Shown piece by piece: positions 5,358 to 6,879 of a stretch of DNA of 6,879 nucleotides. How positions within the stretch are numbered: position 1 is the stretch's first letter; each line of letters starts with the position of its first letter. The notes under the pieces are model-generated. The model was not told the DNA's origin, made no database searches, and saw only the letters and a list, made by a program, of their open reading frames with translations. This DNA comes from Oscillospiraceae bacterium. Its GTDB lineage: Bacteria > Bacillota > Clostridia > Oscillospirales > Acutalibacteraceae. The DNA is taken from contig CACZON010000273.1 in assembly GCA_902782805.1 (NCBI GenBank), forward strand, positions 1-6,879. Direction: 5' to 3'. The translations under genes were made by a program, and so were the position numbers.

Positions 5358-6545
5358 ATGAAAACCTACCGCGCAACGATCCGCGCCTGCTTTACGGGCT
5401 TCGTGATCCAGGCGATCGTCAACAATTTCGCGCCGCTGCTCTTCGTGACCTTTTCGGCGGCGTTTGCGCTCCCGCTCGGGAAGATCACCCTGCTCGTGAC
5501 GTTCAATTTTCTGCTGCAGCTGACGGTCGACCTGCTCTCGGCGTTTTTCCTGGATAAAATCGGCAGCCGCGCCGCCGCGATCCTGGCGCATTGCTTCTGT
5601 GCGCTGGGGCTTGTTTCGCTCGGCGTTCTGCCGCAGATTCTGCCCGATCCCTTCGTCGGGCTGCTCTGCTCCACGGCCCTTTACGGGATCGGCGGCGGAC
5701 TGCTAGAGGTGATCATCAGCCCGATCATGGAAGCCTGCCCGACGGACAACAAGGAAAAGGCGATGAGCCTGCTCCATTCGTTCTACTGCTGGGGCAGCGT
5801 CGCCGTGATCGCGGTTTCAACGGCGTTTTTCGTTCTGGCCGGCGTCGGCCGATGGCCGTATCTCGCGTTTTTCTGGGCGCTGCTTCCGATTTTCAACGGG
5901 ATCGCCTTTGCGCAGGCGCCGATCGCGCCGCTGATCGGGAAAAACGAACGGCAGATTTCGAAGCGGGAGCTGCTGCACCGCTCCGATTTCCATCTCCTCT
6001 TCGTGCTGATGTTCGCCGCCGGCTCCTGCGAGCTGGCGATCACGCAGTGGGCTTCGTCCTTCGCGGAGAAGATGCTCGCGATCCCGAAATCGCTCGGCGA
6101 CCTGATGGGGCCGATGTTCTTTGCGTTCGTGATGGGCTGCGGGCGGCTGTTCTTCGGCAAAACGAAGCGCGCGCTGAATTTGAGAAAGCTGATTTTCCTT
6201 TCCGGCTGCCTCTGCCTCGCCTCGTATCTGCTGATCGCGCTGTCGCCCTGGAAGATCGCCGCGCTCTTCGGCTTCGGGCTCTGCGGGCTTTCCGTTGCGA
6301 TCCTCTGGCCGGGTACGTATTCCCTCGCCTCCGCGCGCATCCGCGGCGGCGGAACGGCGATGTTCGCGCTTTTGGCGCTCGGGGGCGATATCGGCTGTAC
6401 GAGCGGGCCTACGTTTCTCGGATTCTTTTCGAGCGCGTTCGGCGACGACCTGCGCGCCGGCGTCCTCGGCGCGTGCGTTTTCCCCGTGATCCTGATCTGC
6501 GGCGTTCTGCTGCTGCGGCGCGGGAGGGAAAAAAGGAGCGAATAA
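5358..6545 (+). CDS. MFS transporter, 12 helices (FucP/FHS-like)
   Basis: This 395-residue, very hydrophobic protein has about twelve predicted membrane helices (roughly 10-32, 43-64, 72-92, 98-121, 138-161, 166-187, 211-231, 248-266, 277-295, 299-318, 331-356, 366-386). There is a charged central loop near 194-210 and a basic C-terminal tail, as expected for a full-length major facilitator. The style resembles the fucose/sugar-type MFS branch, including DKIGSR after helix 2, GGGLLEVIISPIMEA (112-126) with an in-membrane Glu117, and LHSFYCWGS (139-147). The ATG follows GGAGG (5344-5348) by 9 bases. It is transcribed divergently from the kinase/aldolase operon across a shared 236-base promoter region, which suggests that it imports the pathway substrate or exports the reduced end product. 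The actual cargo cannot be read from the sequence. Confidence 0.88.
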   Translation: MKTYRATIRACFTGFVIQAIVNNFAPLLFVTFSAAFALPLGKITLLVTFNFLLQLTVDLLSAFFLDKIGSRAAAILAHCFCALGLVSLGVLPQILPDPFVGLLCSTALYGIGGGLLEVIISPIMEACPTDNKEKAMSLLHSFYCWGSVAVIAVSTAFFVLAGVGRWPYLAFFWALLPIFNGIAFAQAPIAPLIGKNERQISKRELLHRSDFHLLFVLMFAAGSCELAITQWASSFAEKMLAIPKSLGDLMGPMFFAFVMGCGRLFFGKTKRALNLRKLIFLSGCLCLASYLLIALSPWKIAALFGFGLCGLSVAILWPGTYSLASARIRGGGTAMFALLALGGDIGCTSGPTFLGFFSSAFGDDLRAGVLGACVFPVILICGVLLLRRGREKRSE

Positions 6546-6591
6546 GCAGGAGGAAAAGGATCGCGTTTGTCGGAAAAGAGAATGAATCATC

Positions 6592-6628
6592 AAAAAAACG
6601 CCGGCTCCGATTTCGGAGCCGGCGTTTT
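6592..6628. terminator. Bidirectional intrinsic terminator
   Basis: A perfect 15-bp inverted repeat (6595-6609 with 6614-6628; GC core CGCCGGCTCCG) closes on a 4-base loop. On the minus strand it is followed by seven T (6598-6592), making it a strong terminator for the EF-G-type gene. On the plus strand the 3' arm ends in TTTT, so it can also end transporter mRNA. It sits between the two convergent genes, as expected. Confidence 0.92.
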
Positions 6629-6642
6629 GTACGGCAGGGGGA

Positions 6643-6879
6643 TTATTCGTCTTCGGATTTGTATTCCTCGATGACTTTCTGAGTGACGTTGGCGGGGGCT
6701 TCCTCGTAGCGGACGAACTCGAAGGTATAGGATCCGCGGCCCTGGGTCGCCTGGCGTACGAAGGTCGAGAAGTCGTACATCTCGGCGAACGGCGCTTCGG
6801 CTTCGATGACCTGATAGCCGTTCTCGGCGGGATTCATGCCGAGAACTCTGCCGCGGCGCTTGCTGACTTCGCCCATGAT
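6643..6879 (-). CDS. fusA: Elongation factor G-type GTPase, C-terminal end (partial)
   Basis: This is the last 78 residues of a ribosomal translocase-type GTPase; the rest of the gene lies beyond the window edge, and the frame is open through base 6879 (an ATC codon precedes the first visible Met, which is internal). The stretch EVSKRRGRVLGMNP, then QVIEAEAPFAEMYDF, then TQGRGSYTFEFVRYEEAPANV matches the end of domain IV and domain V of EF-G. The wording (RVLGMNP, QKVIEEYK end) is closer to the second EF-G-like paralogue found in many Firmicutes than to the classical housekeeping copy, from memory. It converges on the transporter gene and shares the terminator hairpin. It has no evident functional link to the sugar operon. 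Family is certain; which paralogue is not. Confidence 0.9.
   Translation of the reverse strand: MMGEVSKRRGRVLGMNPAENGYQVIEAEAPFAEMYDFSTFVRQATQGRGSYTFEFVRYEEAPANVTQKVIEEYKSEDE

Noticed and set aside
6582..6674. Short plus-strand ORF after the transporter
   Set aside because: It reads straight through the terminator stem and into the end of the convergent EF-G-type gene; chance frame.
5591..6682. 363-residue plus-strand frame inside the MFS gene
   Set aside because: Its arginine-rich translation runs through the terminator hairpin and overlaps the well-supported transporter frame; it is a frame-shifted shadow.

Overview
The window looks like a chromosomal piece from a GC-rich anaerobic member of the Firmicutes, probably a gut-type clostridium. 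Strong GGAGG-type ribosome sites, tight operon spacing, a butanol-dehydrogenase-like iron alcohol dehydrogenase, split DhaK and DhaL, and an AT-rich promoter island in otherwise GC-rich DNA point that way. This placement is inferred from style and family resemblance, not from a marker gene comparison.

Layout. Bases 1-346 hold no convincing protein gene. They contain a twin-hairpin repeat-like element (21-64) and a region (about 84-329) that folds into several stem-loops and may be a structured RNA read on the minus strand. From 5121 down to 347 lies a five-gene minus-strand operon in this transcription order: DhaK-type kinase subunit, class II ketose-phosphate aldolase, DhaL kinase subunit, iron-containing alcohol dehydrogenase, and a protein of two NTF2/SnoaL-like domains. 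The first four genes are separated by only 18-24 bases. An intrinsic terminator (1354-1387) sits before the last gene. A 236-base AT-rich region (5122-5357) carries divergent promoters: one for the operon, one for a 12-helix MFS transporter gene on the plus strand (5358-6545). A perfect 15-bp terminator hairpin (6595-6628) separates the transporter from the C-terminal end of an elongation-factor-G-type gene (6643-6879, minus strand) that runs off the window.

How the genes may work together (inference): the transporter imports a sugar or polyol-derived ketose. The DhaK/DhaL pair phosphorylates it using the covalent-hemiaminal chemistry of this kinase family. The zinc aldolase splits the ketose phosphate into dihydroxyacetone phosphate and an aldehyde, and the iron alcohol dehydrogenase reduces the aldehyde to an alcohol, recycling NADH. 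Alternatively the aldolase could release free dihydroxyacetone for the kinase. The DhaK substrate-pocket motifs are clearly altered compared with classical dihydroxyacetone kinases, and the aldolase also departs from GatY/KbaY at several usually fixed positions. The true substrate may therefore be something other than dihydroxyacetone or tagatose phosphate. No regulator and no DhaM phosphodonor is encoded in the window. This locus is the best candidate here for an undescribed catabolic system.
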